This document shows, piece after piece, positions 17,151 through 26,286 of a stretch of 57,143 bases of DNA. The notes beneath the pieces are model-generated. The model saw only the letters and a list, made by a program, of their open reading frames with translations. It was not told where the DNA came from and made no database searches. Each line of letters starts with the position of its first letter. Positions within the stretch are counted from its first letter, which is position 1. The position numbers were made by a program, and so were the translations under genes. The stretch lies in contig CAIXXP010000037.1 in NCBI GenBank assembly GCA_903923465.1, forward strand, positions 1-57,143, written 5' to 3'. Source of the DNA: an uncultured Sphingomonadales bacterium (GTDB lineage: Bacteria; Pseudomonadota; Alphaproteobacteria; Sphingomonadales; Sphingomonadaceae).

Positions 17151-18314
17151 ATGAACACCGGGGGATTTCCGCGCGGGCGCACCGCTATTGTCGGCGCGGC
17201 CACATTCGGAATTGGCGAGGCCCCGGGCCTCACCCCGCTGGATATGGGGGCCAGCGCGCTGGGTCTGGCGCTGGCCGATGCCGGCCTCGGCCTCGGTGAC
17301 GTCGACGGGCTGTTCGTGTGCACCAGCGACGATGCGCTCTCCGGCCTCAGCCTGGCCGAATACCTCGGCATCCGGCCAAAGTTCTCCGACAACAACCGCA
17401 CCGGCGGCTCGGCCTTCATGAGCCACGCCATCGTCGCGGCGCTGGCGCTGGAGGCGGGCTATTGCGATGTGGCGGTGGTGGTGCACGCCAGCAACCAGCG
17501 CACCGCCGGCGCCGGGCTGGTCTCCATGCGCAAGCCGAGCCTGTACGAAGTGCCCTACAAGCCGATGAACCCGCTGTCGCCCTATGCGCTGGCGGCACAG
17601 CGCCACATGTATGAGTTCGGCACCACCCGCGAGCAGCTGGCCGAAGTGGCCGTGGCGGCGCGCGGCTGGGCCATCCAGAACCCCGAGGCGTGGTGCTACG
17701 ACAAGGGCCCGCTGACCCTCGATGCCGTGGCCGCCGCGCGCATGGTCTCCTCGCCGCTCACCGTGCTCGATTGCTGCCTGGTGGTCGATGGCGCCTCTGC
17801 CATCGTGATGACCCGCGCCGACCGCGCCAAGGACCTGCGCGCCAAGCCGGTGTACCTGCTGGGCGGCGCGGCCGAAGTGTGGCACTCGGAAATCGCCTCC
17901 ATGCCCGACCTCACCGTCACCGCCGCCAAGGCCTCGGGCGAACGGGCCTTTGCCATGGCCGGCTATGGCCCGCAGGACATGAACACCGTCCAGCTCTATG
18001 ACGCCTTCACCATCAACACCATCCTGTTCCTCGAAGACCTGGGCTTCTGCCCGAAGGGCGAGGGTGGGCGCTTCGTTTCCGGCGGCCACATCGGGCCCGG
18101 CGGCGGCCTGGCCGTGAACACCAACGGCGGCGGCCTGTCCTATTGCCACCCCGGCATGTACGGCCTGCTGGCCATCGTGGAAGCCGTGCGCCAATTGCGC
18201 GGCGAATGCGATGTGCGGCAGGTGAAGGACGCCGGGTTGGCTGTGGCCCACGGCAACGGCGGCACGCTGTCCAGCCAGGCCACGCTGGTGCTGGGGACAG
18301 CCGAGACGGTTTGA
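17151..18314 (+). CDS. Thiolase-fold protein lacking the nucleophilic cysteine (Ltp2-like)
   Basis: A 387-aa thiolase-like protein. At the position of the nucleophilic Cys the sequence reads NRTGGSAFM (T84-G85), and the C-terminal Cys motif is HGNGG, while a histidine loop is kept (YCHPGMYG). It therefore cannot run the normal thiolase acyl-enzyme mechanism. Family members without Cys that partner with DUF35 proteins are steroid side-chain aldolases. The ATG at 17151 directly follows GGAGAGTGAG. No DUF35 gene is adjacent; candidate partners are the ones at 10851 and 32442. The gene is divergent from the acyl-CoA dehydrogenase across the operator. Confidence 0.85.
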   Translation: MNTGGFPRGRTAIVGAATFGIGEAPGLTPLDMGASALGLALADAGLGLGDVDGLFVCTSDDALSGLSLAEYLGIRPKFSDNNRTGGSAFMSHAIVAALALEAGYCDVAVVVHASNQRTAGAGLVSMRKPSLYEVPYKPMNPLSPYALAAQRHMYEFGTTREQLAEVAVAARGWAIQNPEAWCYDKGPLTLDAVAAARMVSSPLTVLDCCLVVDGASAIVMTRADRAKDLRAKPVYLLGGAAEVWHSEIASMPDLTVTAAKASGERAFAMAGYGPQDMNTVQLYDAFTINTILFLEDLGFCPKGEGGRFVSGGHIGPGGGLAVNTNGGGLSYCHPGMYGLLAIVEAVRQLRGECDVRQVKDAGLAVAHGNGGTLSSQATLVLGTAETV

Positions 18315-18358
18315 GGTGTGATCGCCGAGATTTGAAGGAAACCGGGAGTGGAGTTTTC

Positions 18359-18548
18359 GCAGGGGACTCATCCCCTGCACCCCATGACGTCTTCCGGCGA
18401 GAGATCGCGCCGAAGGCCACGTCGGGCACAGCCTTACCGCGCCGCAGGCGCCCAAAACCGCCTCGCGGCCGGCGCAACGCCGCAGGTTATGCGCCGAGCA
18501 AGACAGGAACGGGGTTTGGCGCCTAAGGCCCCAAGACTTCCCTCTTTC
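18359..18548 (-). repeat. Intergenic dispersed repeat, copy A
   Basis: It fills most of the 305-bp gap between the thiolase-like and acyl-CoA synthetase genes. One end (18359-18378) is a perfect hairpin, GCAGGGGA/TCCCCTGC with a 4-nt loop; the other (18516-18534) is TTGGCGCC-TAA-GGCCCCAA. Its reverse complement aligns along its length with copy B at 36394 and in part with copy C at 52430. The short ORFs running through it are not credible genes. Confidence 0.75.
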
Positions 18549-18619
18549 CAGTTTCTAAAATAAACGATGCCCGCATCCCGCGTGAATGGGCGAAGACCGA
18601 GCAATCGAGAGGAGTGCCT

Positions 18620-20170
18620 GTGGACGATACCTATGCCCATGTCATCCGGCGCAACGCGCGGTGGTATCGCGATTCGGAAGCCTTCATCTGCGGCGACCGC
18701 CGGATAACCCACGGGCAGTTTCACGATGAGGCGGCGCGGCTGGCCGGGGCGCTGGTGGCCTCGGGCATTCACCCGCAGGAGCGCGTATCGATCCTGTCGA
18801 TGAACTCGGTGGAATATGCACTGATCTTTGGCGCCTGCGAGCTGGCCGGCTTCATCGCCGCCACGGTGAATTTCCGGCTGGCGGGGCCCGAAATCCTCAC
18901 CGTGCTCAGCGAGGCCCAGCCTGAGATCCTGTTCTTCGAGGCGCAATATGCCGAGACCGTCGCCCAGATCCGGGGCAGCCTGCCCGGCATTGCCACCTAT
19001 GTGGTCATTGATGGCACCCCGCCCGCATGGGCCCTGTCGTGGGACGCTTTTCTGGCGCGCGGCGATGACAGCGCTATCCCGCTCTCCCCACCCAAGGCTG
19101 ATGATCTGGTCTATCTGATCTATACCAGCGGCACCACCGGCAAGCCCAAGGGCGTGATGCACGACCACGCCTATGCCTGCGCGCTGGCCCGCCATTGCGG
19201 CGAGTACATGTGCCTGGGCCAGCACGACCGGCTGCTGCTGATGATGCCGCTGTTCCACATCGGCGCCAAGGCCATCGCCATGGGCGCGCAGTGGTATGGC
19301 GGCACCGTGCACCTGCACCGCGCCTTCGATCCGGTGGCGATTCTCGCCACCATCCAGCAAGAGCGCATCACCGCCACGCACATGGCGCCCACCCTGCTGG
19401 CCGGCGTGCTGGATACGCCGACCATCGATGATTACGACATCTCCAGCCTGCGTTCGCTGATCTATTCGGCCTCATCCATGCCGCCGGCGCTGCTGGCCCG
19501 GGCGCTGGAACGCTGGGGCCCGATCTTCGTGCAGATGTATGGCCAGACCGAGGGCATCCTCACCGTGCTGCCGATGAATGCCCATCGCCTCGACGGCAAC
19601 CCGCAAACGCTGGAGCGGCTGTCCTCCGTGGGGCACGCCTTCATCGGCACGGAAGTCTCCGTGCGCGATGAAAACAACAACGAGGTGCCGGTGGGCGAGG
19701 TGGGCGAGTTGTGCACCCGTGGCGACATGATCATGCGCGGCTATTGGAACAACCAGCCCGGCACCATCGCGGCGCTGGCGGGCGGCTGGCTGCACTCCGG
19801 CGACGTTGGGCGCATGGACGAGGCCGGCTATTTCTGGCTGGTCGACCGCAAGAAGGACATGATCATCTCGGGCGGCGAGAACATCTACAGCCGCGAGGTG
19901 GAGGAAGCCCTGCTGTCGCATCCGGCGGTGGCCCAGGCGGCGGTGGTCGCCAGGCCCGATGAAAAATGGGGCGAGGCGGTGTGCGCCATTGTCGCCCTGC
20001 GCCCCAATCATGCCGCCACGGAAGAGGCGCTGATCGCCCATTGCCGCGAGCAGATCGCCGCCTACAAGCGCCCCCGCTCGGTCATCTTCATCGACGAGAT
20101 GCCGGTTCTCGCCAGCGGCAAGATCAACAAGGTGGCCCTGCGCGAACAATATATCCGCGGCGGCGACTGA
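18620..20170 (+). CDS. Acyl-CoA synthetase (AMP-forming)
   Basis: A 516-aa ANL-superfamily ligase that activates a carboxylic acid to its CoA ester via an acyl-adenylate. Motifs: LIYTSGTTGKPKGVMHDH (P-loop), QMYGQTE, the SGDVGRMDEAGYFWLVDRKKDM hinge, and KINKVAL with the A10 lysine. GTG at 18620 is preferred because GAGAGGAG lies at the right spacing; the track's GTG six bases earlier overlaps that site. It is the first gene of the long plus-strand part of the island, and probably the entry activation step. Confidence 0.92.
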   Translation: MDDTYAHVIRRNARWYRDSEAFICGDRRITHGQFHDEAARLAGALVASGIHPQERVSILSMNSVEYALIFGACELAGFIAATVNFRLAGPEILTVLSEAQPEILFFEAQYAETVAQIRGSLPGIATYVVIDGTPPAWALSWDAFLARGDDSAIPLSPPKADDLVYLIYTSGTTGKPKGVMHDHAYACALARHCGEYMCLGQHDRLLLMMPLFHIGAKAIAMGAQWYGGTVHLHRAFDPVAILATIQQERITATHMAPTLLAGVLDTPTIDDYDISSLRSLIYSASSMPPALLARALERWGPIFVQMYGQTEGILTVLPMNAHRLDGNPQTLERLSSVGHAFIGTEVSVRDENNNEVPVGEVGELCTRGDMIMRGYWNNQPGTIAALAGGWLHSGDVGRMDEAGYFWLVDRKKDMIISGGENIYSREVEEALLSHPAVAQAAVVARPDEKWGEAVCAIVALRPNHAATEEALIAHCREQIAAYKRPRSVIFIDEMPVLASGKINKVALREQYIRGGD

Positions 20171-20284
20171 TCCCTTCCGTCCCCCCCCCCGCAGGCAGGG
20201 CCGGTGGATGAGACCATTGCCTTGCCTGCCCCTGCGCCGTTATGACACGCGGCACATCACAACAAAATGGAATGAGGGCGGAGC

Positions 20285-21052
20285 ATGGCAGAGCTGGACG
20301 GCAAGGTCGCGATTGTCACGGGCGCATCCAAGGGGATGGGCCGGCACTTCACCGAAGCACTGGTGGCCGCCGGCGCGCGGGTTGTGGCCCTGGCTCGCGC
20401 CTCTGCCGAGCTGGACGCGTTGGGCGATCTGGGCCCCGCCGTGCTGCCCATCGCCTGCGACGTCAGCCAATCGGCGCAGGTGAATGCCGCCGTGGCGCAG
20501 GCCGTGGCCCGGTTCGGCCGCATCGACTTCGTCATCAACAATGCCGCGGTGTTTCACCCCTTTCTGGTGGAAGAGGGCGATGATGCGATGGTGCGCAACC
20601 ATATCGCGCTGAACGTGGAGGGGCCGGTGTGGCTGTGCCGCGCCACCATCCCGCATCTGCGGGCCACCAAGGGGCATATCGTCAATGTTTCCAGCGAGTC
20701 CGTCCGCAACCCTTTTCCGATGCTGACGCTCTATGCCGCCAGCAAGGCCGCGCTGGAGGTGTTCAGCGAAGGGCTGCGCGAGGAGTTGCGCGGTGATGGC
20801 ATCCGCGTCACCATCCTGCGGTCGGGCGCGGTGGATGGCAGCACGGGGGTGGTCCACTGGTCGGAGGAGACGCGCAAGGCCTTTGGCCAGCGCATCACCC
20901 AATCGGGCCACGCGAGCTTTTCCGGCGTGCCGGCCAGCCCGCAGTCCATGGCCAAGGCCCTGCTGTCGGCGCTGAGCCTGCCCAAGGATGTGAATGTCGA
21001 TCTGTTCGAGGTGCGCTCTGCCCAGGCCGGATTGGCCGTGCAGGCGGATTGA
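20285..21052 (+). CDS. Short-chain dehydrogenase/reductase
   Basis: A 255-aa classical SDR. It has the cofactor motif TGASKGMGRHF, NNAAVF, and catalytic Ser with YAASK. The alternation of hydrophobic and Asp residues after beta-2 is not decisive for NAD versus NADP. Likely roles are 3-hydroxyacyl-CoA or alcohol dehydrogenase in the island. It lies 114 bp downstream of the synthetase, separated by a C10 tract. Confidence 0.9.
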   Translation: MAELDGKVAIVTGASKGMGRHFTEALVAAGARVVALARASAELDALGDLGPAVLPIACDVSQSAQVNAAVAQAVARFGRIDFVINNAAVFHPFLVEEGDDAMVRNHIALNVEGPVWLCRATIPHLRATKGHIVNVSSESVRNPFPMLTLYAASKAALEVFSEGLREELRGDGIRVTILRSGAVDGSTGVVHWSEETRKAFGQRITQSGHASFSGVPASPQSMAKALLSALSLPKDVNVDLFEVRSAQAGLAVQAD

Positions 21053-21062
21053 GGGGGACTTG

Positions 21063-21098
21063 GCCGGGGATAGACGCCAGCTTGCGTCCACCCCCGGC
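21063..21098. terminator. Hairpin between convergent SDR and ALDH genes
   Basis: GCCGGGG / CCCCGGC outer arms and GACGC / GCGTC inner arms lie in the 52-bp convergent gap. This could terminate both strands; there is no long U-tract. Confidence 0.45.
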
Positions 21099-21104
21099 TC
21101 CGGA

Positions 21105-22595
21105 TTACCGCCCGAGGGGGTAGAACACCGTCTTCTCGTTGGTGAACTCCTTGAGCCATTCCGGCCCATATTCCCGGCCGATGCCCGAACGCTTGTAGCC
21201 GCCGATCGGGCCAAAGGCCATTTTCGCCATGCCGCCATTCAGCGCGACCGAGCCGGTGCGGATCTTCATCGCCATCTGATAGCCGGTGGCCGCATCCGCC
21301 GTGAGGATGCCGCCCGAGAGGCCGTAACGCGAGTCATTGGCGATCGCGATGGCCTCCTCATCGGTATCGAAACCGATGACCACACCGACAGGGCCGAAGA
21401 TCTCGTCCTGAGCGATCTGGCTCTTGTTATCGACGTTGTCGAACACGGTGATGTCGAAGAAAAAGCCCTTGTCGTGGCCCGCAGGCCGGCCGCCGCCGCA
21501 CACCAGCGTGGCACCCGAATCCAGACCCAGTTGAACGTAGTGCGCCACCTTGTCGAACTGCGCCTTGCGGATCAGCGGCCCCAGCAGCACCGAAGGATCG
21601 GCCGGATTGCCGACTTTCCAACCGGCAGCGACCGCCTGCACCGTGGCGACAAACGCCGGACGGGTCGAATTGTGCACCAGAAACCGCGTGCTGAGCGCGC
21701 AGCCCTGGCCGCAATTGGTGCTGAGCATGCCGACAGCGGCAATAGCCGCGCCCTGAATATCGGCATCGGCCCGCACGATCATCGCCGACTTGCCGCCCAG
21801 TTCGAGGTGGACGCGCTTCAGCGTCGGCGCGGCCTGCGCCATGATCGCGGCGCCCACCACTTCCGAACCGGTGAAGCTGACCATGTCCACGCGCGGGTCG
21901 GTGGTGACGGCGGCACCCACGTCGGCGCCGCCGGTCACGACATTCAGCACGCCTTCGGGCAACCCGCATTCCAGCGCCACCTCGCCGAACAGCAGCGCGG
22001 AAAACGGGGTGAACGGCGAGGGTTTGAGCACCAGCGTGTTACCCGCCAGCAGCGCCGGCACCACCTTTGACAGGTTCAACAGGAAGGGGAAGTTGTAGGC
22101 GGTGATACCAGAGACCACGCCCACCGGCTCGCGCACCACGATGGCACCCCCCAACCAGTTGGTAGCGCCGCCATCCATGGGGTTGGGCACGATCTCGTTG
22201 GGCAGGTGATAGCTGTCGTCCTTCAGGCTCACCTCAATGGCGCTGGCAAAATGCGCCATGCAGGCGCCGATCTGTACGGCATCGACAATATGCTGCGAGC
22301 AGCCAACTTCGGCGATCAGCAACTCGCGCAGTTGCGGAATGCGGCGGGTTAGCCCAGCGTGCATGGCGGTCATCACCGCGGCGCGCTCGGCCCGGCTCAT
22401 CCGGGGCCATGGCCCCGTGTCAAACGCCTGGCGGGCGGCGGCAATCGCGGCTTCGGCATCAGCCAGGGTGCCAACCGGCGCGCTGCCGATCACCTCCTCG
22501 GTGGCGGGGTTGATGACATCGTCGCTGCCGCCAGAGCCAGGCACCCAGCGGTTGGCGATGAACAGGCCCTTGGGCTGCGTAAATGGTATCGTCAC
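21105..22595 (-). CDS. NAD(P)-dependent aldehyde dehydrogenase
   Basis: A 496-aa aldehyde dehydrogenase. It has GNTLVLKPSPFTP, LELGGKSAMI (general base Glu), NCGQGCAL (catalytic Cys) and EIFGPV. GTG at 22595 follows GGGGAGAG with a 6-base spacer; the track start adds 16 residues without a site. It probably oxidises an aldehyde made by the P450/SDR steps to the acid. It is transcribed against its neighbours and divergent from the next SDR, so that gap (22596-22822) must hold two promoters. Confidence 0.94.
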   Translation of the reverse strand: MTIPFTQPKGLFIANRWVPGSGGSDDVINPATEEVIGSAPVGTLADAEAAIAAARQAFDTGPWPRMSRAERAAVMTAMHAGLTRRIPQLRELLIAEVGCSQHIVDAVQIGACMAHFASAIEVSLKDDSYHLPNEIVPNPMDGGATNWLGGAIVVREPVGVVSGITAYNFPFLLNLSKVVPALLAGNTLVLKPSPFTPFSALLFGEVALECGLPEGVLNVVTGGADVGAAVTTDPRVDMVSFTGSEVVGAAIMAQAAPTLKRVHLELGGKSAMIVRADADIQGAAIAAVGMLSTNCGQGCALSTRFLVHNSTRPAFVATVQAVAAGWKVGNPADPSVLLGPLIRKAQFDKVAHYVQLGLDSGATLVCGGGRPAGHDKGFFFDITVFDNVDNKSQIAQDEIFGPVGVVIGFDTDEEAIAIANDSRYGLSGGILTADAATGYQMAMKIRTGSVALNGGMAKMAFGPIGGYKRSGIGREYGPEWLKEFTNEKTVFYPLGR

Positions 22596-22822
22596 AAGCT
22601 TCTCTCCCCTGGATTTCGCCGGTGCCGGCGCGACCTGCCGCATGCGGAATCACCGGCCCTGCGCCCGGCGATAGCCGCCGCGGCGGCAAAAATCGACGCC
22701 CGCGGGAAAAAAATCCACCATGTGGCTTTTATGGCGTGACAGCGCGCCGCTTGCTGCACTAGAGCTTGGCGCCTATTCACCAGAAGTGCCCGCCAAGAGG
22801 CCCCCAATCCGGAGATGATGTC

Positions 22823-23647
22823 ATGAGCGTATGGAGCTTTGCAGGTAAGCGTGTGGTGATCGCAGGCTGCGCCACCGGCATGGGCGAGGCCACCGCCCGC
22901 GAGTTGGTGCGCCTGGGCGCCGAATTGCATGGCTTCGACATCCGCCCCTCGGCGGTGGAGATGGCCTCGTTCCACCCCATCGACCTGTCGAGCCCCGACT
23001 CCATCGCCACCGCCGTGGCCTCGCTGGGTGGCGAGATCGACGCGCTGTTCAACTGCGCCGGCCTGCCGCAAACCTTCCCGGCCGAAGCGGTGATGAAGGT
23101 CAACTTCATCGGACTGCGCCATTGGACCGAGCAATGGCTGCCGCGCATCCGCAAGGGCGGCTCGGTCTCTTCGATCACCTCCACGGCCGGCTTCGCCTGG
23201 AGCCAGCACCTGCCCGAGATCATGGAACTGCTCGCCACGCCCGACTTCGCCTCCGCCGAAGCCTGGGTCGCGGCCCATCCCGATCTGGTCGGCGATGGTT
23301 ATGGCTTCTCGAAAGAGGTCGCCACCGTGTGGACGATGATGATGGGTGCCCGCACCATCAAGCAGGGCGTGCGGATCAACTGCATCTGCCCCGGCCCGAC
23401 GCAGACGCCGATGATGAACGACTTCGAGGAAGTGGCCGGCGCCACGATGATCGACGTCTTCACCCTGCCGATCGAACGCCGCTCCACCCCGGCGGAGCAG
23501 GCCTATCCGCTGATCTTCCTGGGCAGCGACGCGGCCAGCTACATCAACGGCCACGCGCTCAATGTCGATGGCGGCTTTGTCGGCGCCGTTGCCACCGGGC
23601 AGATCGATGTCGCCGCCGAAGTCGGCAAGGTTTTGGCCAGCAATTAA
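22823..23647 (+). CDS. SDR, 3-alpha-hydroxysteroid dehydrogenase/carbonyl reductase-like
   Basis: A 274-aa SDR with GCATGMGEATA (cofactor loop), FNCAGLP, ITSTAG and YGFSKE (catalytic Tyr-Lys). It has a long insertion before the active Tyr (HLPEIMELLATPDFASAEAWVAAHPDLVG), which is the pattern of 3-alpha-HSD/carbonyl reductases of the Comamonas type. This could fit alcohol or ketone conversion on a ring, but specificity cannot be read from sequence. The ATG at 22823 follows GGAGATGATG. It lies 24 bp before the P450. Confidence 0.88.
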   Translation: MSVWSFAGKRVVIAGCATGMGEATARELVRLGAELHGFDIRPSAVEMASFHPIDLSSPDSIATAVASLGGEIDALFNCAGLPQTFPAEAVMKVNFIGLRHWTEQWLPRIRKGGSVSSITSTAGFAWSQHLPEIMELLATPDFASAEAWVAAHPDLVGDGYGFSKEVATVWTMMMGARTIKQGVRINCICPGPTQTPMMNDFEEVAGATMIDVFTLPIERRSTPAEQAYPLIFLGSDAASYINGHALNVDGGFVGAVATGQIDVAAEVGKVLASN

Positions 23648-23671
23648 CCTCCAGCATCCGGACCCCAAGCC

Positions 23672-24862
23672 ATGGAACTGACCCCCGTCCCCGCGCACAT
23701 CCCCCCGGAAATGGTGATGGACTACAATCTGTTCGACGACCCGCTGTTTGCCAAGGACCTGCACAGCGGCATGGCGGAACTGGCGGCATCGGGCCGGGAT
23801 CTGATCTGGTCGCCGCATTTTGGCGGCCACTGGGTAGTGATCGGGCGCGAGGCGGCATTCGAGGCCTCGACCAATTTCGAGCAGTTCACCAGCGACCCCC
23901 ACGCGCTGTTTCCCGAGCTTGCGCAAACCAGGCAGATCCCGATCAACATGGATCCGCCCGAACATGCCCCTTTCCGCAAGGTGCTCACCGATGCCTTCTC
24001 GCCTCGGGCGGTGATGGGGATGCAGGGCAATGTCGAGGCGCTGGCGCGCGAGCTGATCGATGCGATCAAGCACCAGCCCGGCTGCGATTTTGCCTCGGCC
24101 ATCGCCGAGCCGCTGCCGGTGAAGATCTTCATGAAGGTCGCCGGCTTCCCCGTCGAACGCTTCGCCGAATTCCGCCAGTGGGTGCTCACCAGCATCTCCG
24201 AGGGCGACCCGGCCAAGCGTCAGGCCATCATGGAGAAATTCAACGAGGTCACCCGCGAACTTCTGGCCGCCCGCCGCAAGCAGCGGCAGGACGACCTCAT
24301 CAGCACGCTGATCGACGCCGACTTTGGCGGCCGCCAGGCCACGGATGCGGAGCTGGAGGGCATGTGCCTGCTGCTGTTCATCGCCGGGCTGGATACGGTG
24401 ACCAACGGCATGGCGCTGGTGATGCGCCATCTGGCGATGGATACCGAACTTCAGGCGCACCTGCGCGCCCATCCCGAGCATCTCAACAGCGCGATCGAGG
24501 AAATGCTGCGCTGCTATGCGGCCAACACCTTCCCCCGCTGGGTGGCGCATGACAGCGCATTTTTTGGCGCGCCGCTGCGCCGGGGCGACATGGTGCTGGT
24601 CAGCCTGCCCACGGCCAATCTCGACCCTCGCGGCTTTGCCAACCCCACGGCGGTGGATATGGACCGCAAGACGCCGCATCTGGTGTTTGGCGCGGGGGTC
24701 CACCGCTGCGTCGGCGCGCAACTGGCGCGTATCGAGATCCGCACGCTGCTCTCGATGTGGCTGCGCGAGATGCCGCCCTTCCGGCTCGATCCGGACAAGC
24801 CATGGAAGTACCATACCGGCTTCGTCTTTTCGGTCGATTCGCTACCGATCCGCTGGGACTAG
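23672..24862 (+). CDS. Cytochrome P450 (CYP101-like)
   Basis: A 396-aa soluble bacterial P450. Motifs: INMDPPEHAPFRK, the I-helix AGLDTVTN (close to the GGLDTVVN of camphor P450), the K-helix ExxR in EEMLR, and the haem loop FGAGVHRCVGAQLAR with C346. It is a class I type needing ferredoxin and ferredoxin reductase, neither of which is in the window. The resemblance to the CYP101 group suggests hydroxylation of a terpenoid, norisoprenoid or other alicyclic substrate; a sterol substrate is also possible. It probably forms an operon with the preceding SDR. Confidence 0.93.
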   Translation: MELTPVPAHIPPEMVMDYNLFDDPLFAKDLHSGMAELAASGRDLIWSPHFGGHWVVIGREAAFEASTNFEQFTSDPHALFPELAQTRQIPINMDPPEHAPFRKVLTDAFSPRAVMGMQGNVEALARELIDAIKHQPGCDFASAIAEPLPVKIFMKVAGFPVERFAEFRQWVLTSISEGDPAKRQAIMEKFNEVTRELLAARRKQRQDDLISTLIDADFGGRQATDAELEGMCLLLFIAGLDTVTNGMALVMRHLAMDTELQAHLRAHPEHLNSAIEEMLRCYAANTFPRWVAHDSAFFGAPLRRGDMVLVSLPTANLDPRGFANPTAVDMDRKTPHLVFGAGVHRCVGAQLARIEIRTLLSMWLREMPPFRLDPDKPWKYHTGFVFSVDSLPIRWD

Positions 24863-24871
24863 GGCGCCGGA

Positions 24872-25306
24872 TTACGCCGTCTGCGGCCGGCTTAGGCTCA
24901 TGAAAACCGCCCGCAGCGGGTCTGACAGGGGCGTTGGCTTACGGCTTTGCGGGTCCAGCTGCACCATCGTGCCGGTGGCGGTCGCGCACAGCTCGCCCTG
25001 TTGAAACAGCACCTGCTCGAACACCAGCGAACTGTTGCCCACGCGCGACAGCACCGAGCCCACCCGCGTCTCGCCGGGCCACGCCATTTCGCGCAGGAAA
25101 TCTATCCGCAGGCTGGCCAGAACGAAAATGAAACCGCCCCGGCCAGTGCCGCCAAAGGCCCGGTTGAACAGATCGGTGCGGCCGGTTTCAAAGAAGGTGG
25201 AGAAGGCCGCGTTATTGATGTGCCCGAAGGCATCGGTATCGCCAAACCGCAGCTTGTCTGACGACAGTACGGGAAAATCCGACAATGCGGGCACGGGCTT
25301 GGTCAC
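24872..25306 (-). CDS. Acyl-CoA thioesterase (4HBT hot-dog)
   Basis: A 144-aa hot-dog thioesterase with LRFGDTDAFGHINNAAFSTFFETGR, the Asp active-site signature of the 4-hydroxybenzoyl-CoA thioesterase/YbgC family. GTG at 25306 has AAGGA at a suitable distance; the track's TTG at 25336 does not. It may recover CoA from dead-end acyl-CoAs. It is convergent to the P450 gene with a 9-bp gap. Confidence 0.88.
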   Translation of the reverse strand: MTKPVPALSDFPVLSSDKLRFGDTDAFGHINNAAFSTFFETGRTDLFNRAFGGTGRGGFIFVLASLRIDFLREMAWPGETRVGSVLSRVGNSSLVFEQVLFQQGELCATATGTMVQLDPQSRKPTPLSDPLRAVFMSLSRPQTA

Positions 25307-25503
25307 ATGGGTTCCTTGAAATCGGCCCTGGGGCAAAGGCGTTCACCGCAAGCTAGCGCCATTCATCCGCGCCTCCAAGCATCCGCTGGCCCCCGCCCTC
25401 ACCCAGCATCAGCGTGATTCCTTCGCCATCCCGCGCGCGCGCCGATTGACAGGCCCGTGGATTTCGGGTGGGTTCGGCCCAGCAAAAAAGGGATGGAGCT
25501 AGG

Positions 25504-26286
25504 ATGACTGGGATACTGAACGGCAAGGTGGCATTGGTCTCGGGCGGCGCGGCCGGCATTGGCGAGGGCGCAACCCGGGTGCTGGCATCGCAAGGCGCGG
25601 CCGTGGCCATTTGCGATCGCGACACGGCGCGCGGCGAGGCGCTGGCGGCGGAGCTGAACGCCAAGGGCCAGCGGGCCGCCTTCTTCCAGGCCGACTATCT
25701 CGACCCCACCACCGGCCCCGTGGCGGTGAAGGCGGTGGTCGAGCATTTCGGCGGGCTGGATATCGTCGTCAACAACGTCGGCGGGGTCAGCCCGCGCCTG
25801 CTGGTTGACCAGAACACCGGCAATTGGGAGCGGGTGATCAACCTCAATCTGATGAGCATGATCGCCACCACCCAGGAAGCGGCGCGGCACCTGCGTGACG
25901 GCGGCGCCATCGTCAATGTCGCCAGCACGGAGGCCCTGCGCGCCGCCCCCGGCTTCAGCATCTACAGCGCCTGCAAGGCGGCCATGGCGCAGTTCACCAA
26001 GACCATGGCGCTCGAACTTTCCGGCCGCGCCATCCGCGTCAACTGCATCGCGCCTGACCATGTCGCCACTCCGGGCCTCGCCGGCCTGATGGACGCCCCG
26101 CCGGAACTGCGCGACCGCCATGTGCCGCTGGCACGCATGGCCTCCATCGAGGAAGTGGGGCAGGTTATCGGCTTCCTCGCCGGGCCGCTCTCCTCGTGGA
26201 TCACCGGCACCACCATCCCCGTGGATGGGGGCATCACGGCGGCGGCCGGATGGCGGCGCAACGCCGCCGGCGCATGGGAACTGTGA
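25504..26286 (+). CDS. Short-chain dehydrogenase/reductase
   Basis: A 260-aa classical SDR with SGGAAGIGEGA, an Asp after beta-2 (CDRDTARGE) that favours NAD, NNVGG, and YSACK. The ATG at 25504 follows GGAGCTAGG. Its TGA shares bases with the ATG of the SnoaL-like gene (TGATG), so the two are co-translated and probably act on the same intermediate. Confidence 0.9.
   Translation: MTGILNGKVALVSGGAAGIGEGATRVLASQGAAVAICDRDTARGEALAAELNAKGQRAAFFQADYLDPTTGPVAVKAVVEHFGGLDIVVNNVGGVSPRLLVDQNTGNWERVINLNLMSMIATTQEAARHLRDGGAIVNVASTEALRAAPGFSIYSACKAAMAQFTKTMALELSGRAIRVNCIAPDHVATPGLAGLMDAPPELRDRHVPLARMASIEEVGQVIGFLAGPLSSWITGTTIPVDGGITAAAGWRRNAAGAWEL

Noticed and set aside
17019-18455. N-terminal extension of the acyl-CoA dehydrogenase frame (865-aa ORF)
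   Set aside because: It is antisense to the thiolase-like gene; the real start at 17018 has GGGAGA upstream.
18143-18526. 127-aa ORF in the gap before the synthetase
   Set aside because: It starts inside the thiolase-like gene and runs through repeat copy A; the sequence is explained by the repeat.
22592-24814. 740-aa minus-strand ORF opposite the SDR and P450
   Set aside because: The P450 and SDR on the plus strand have full motifs; the antisense frame has none.
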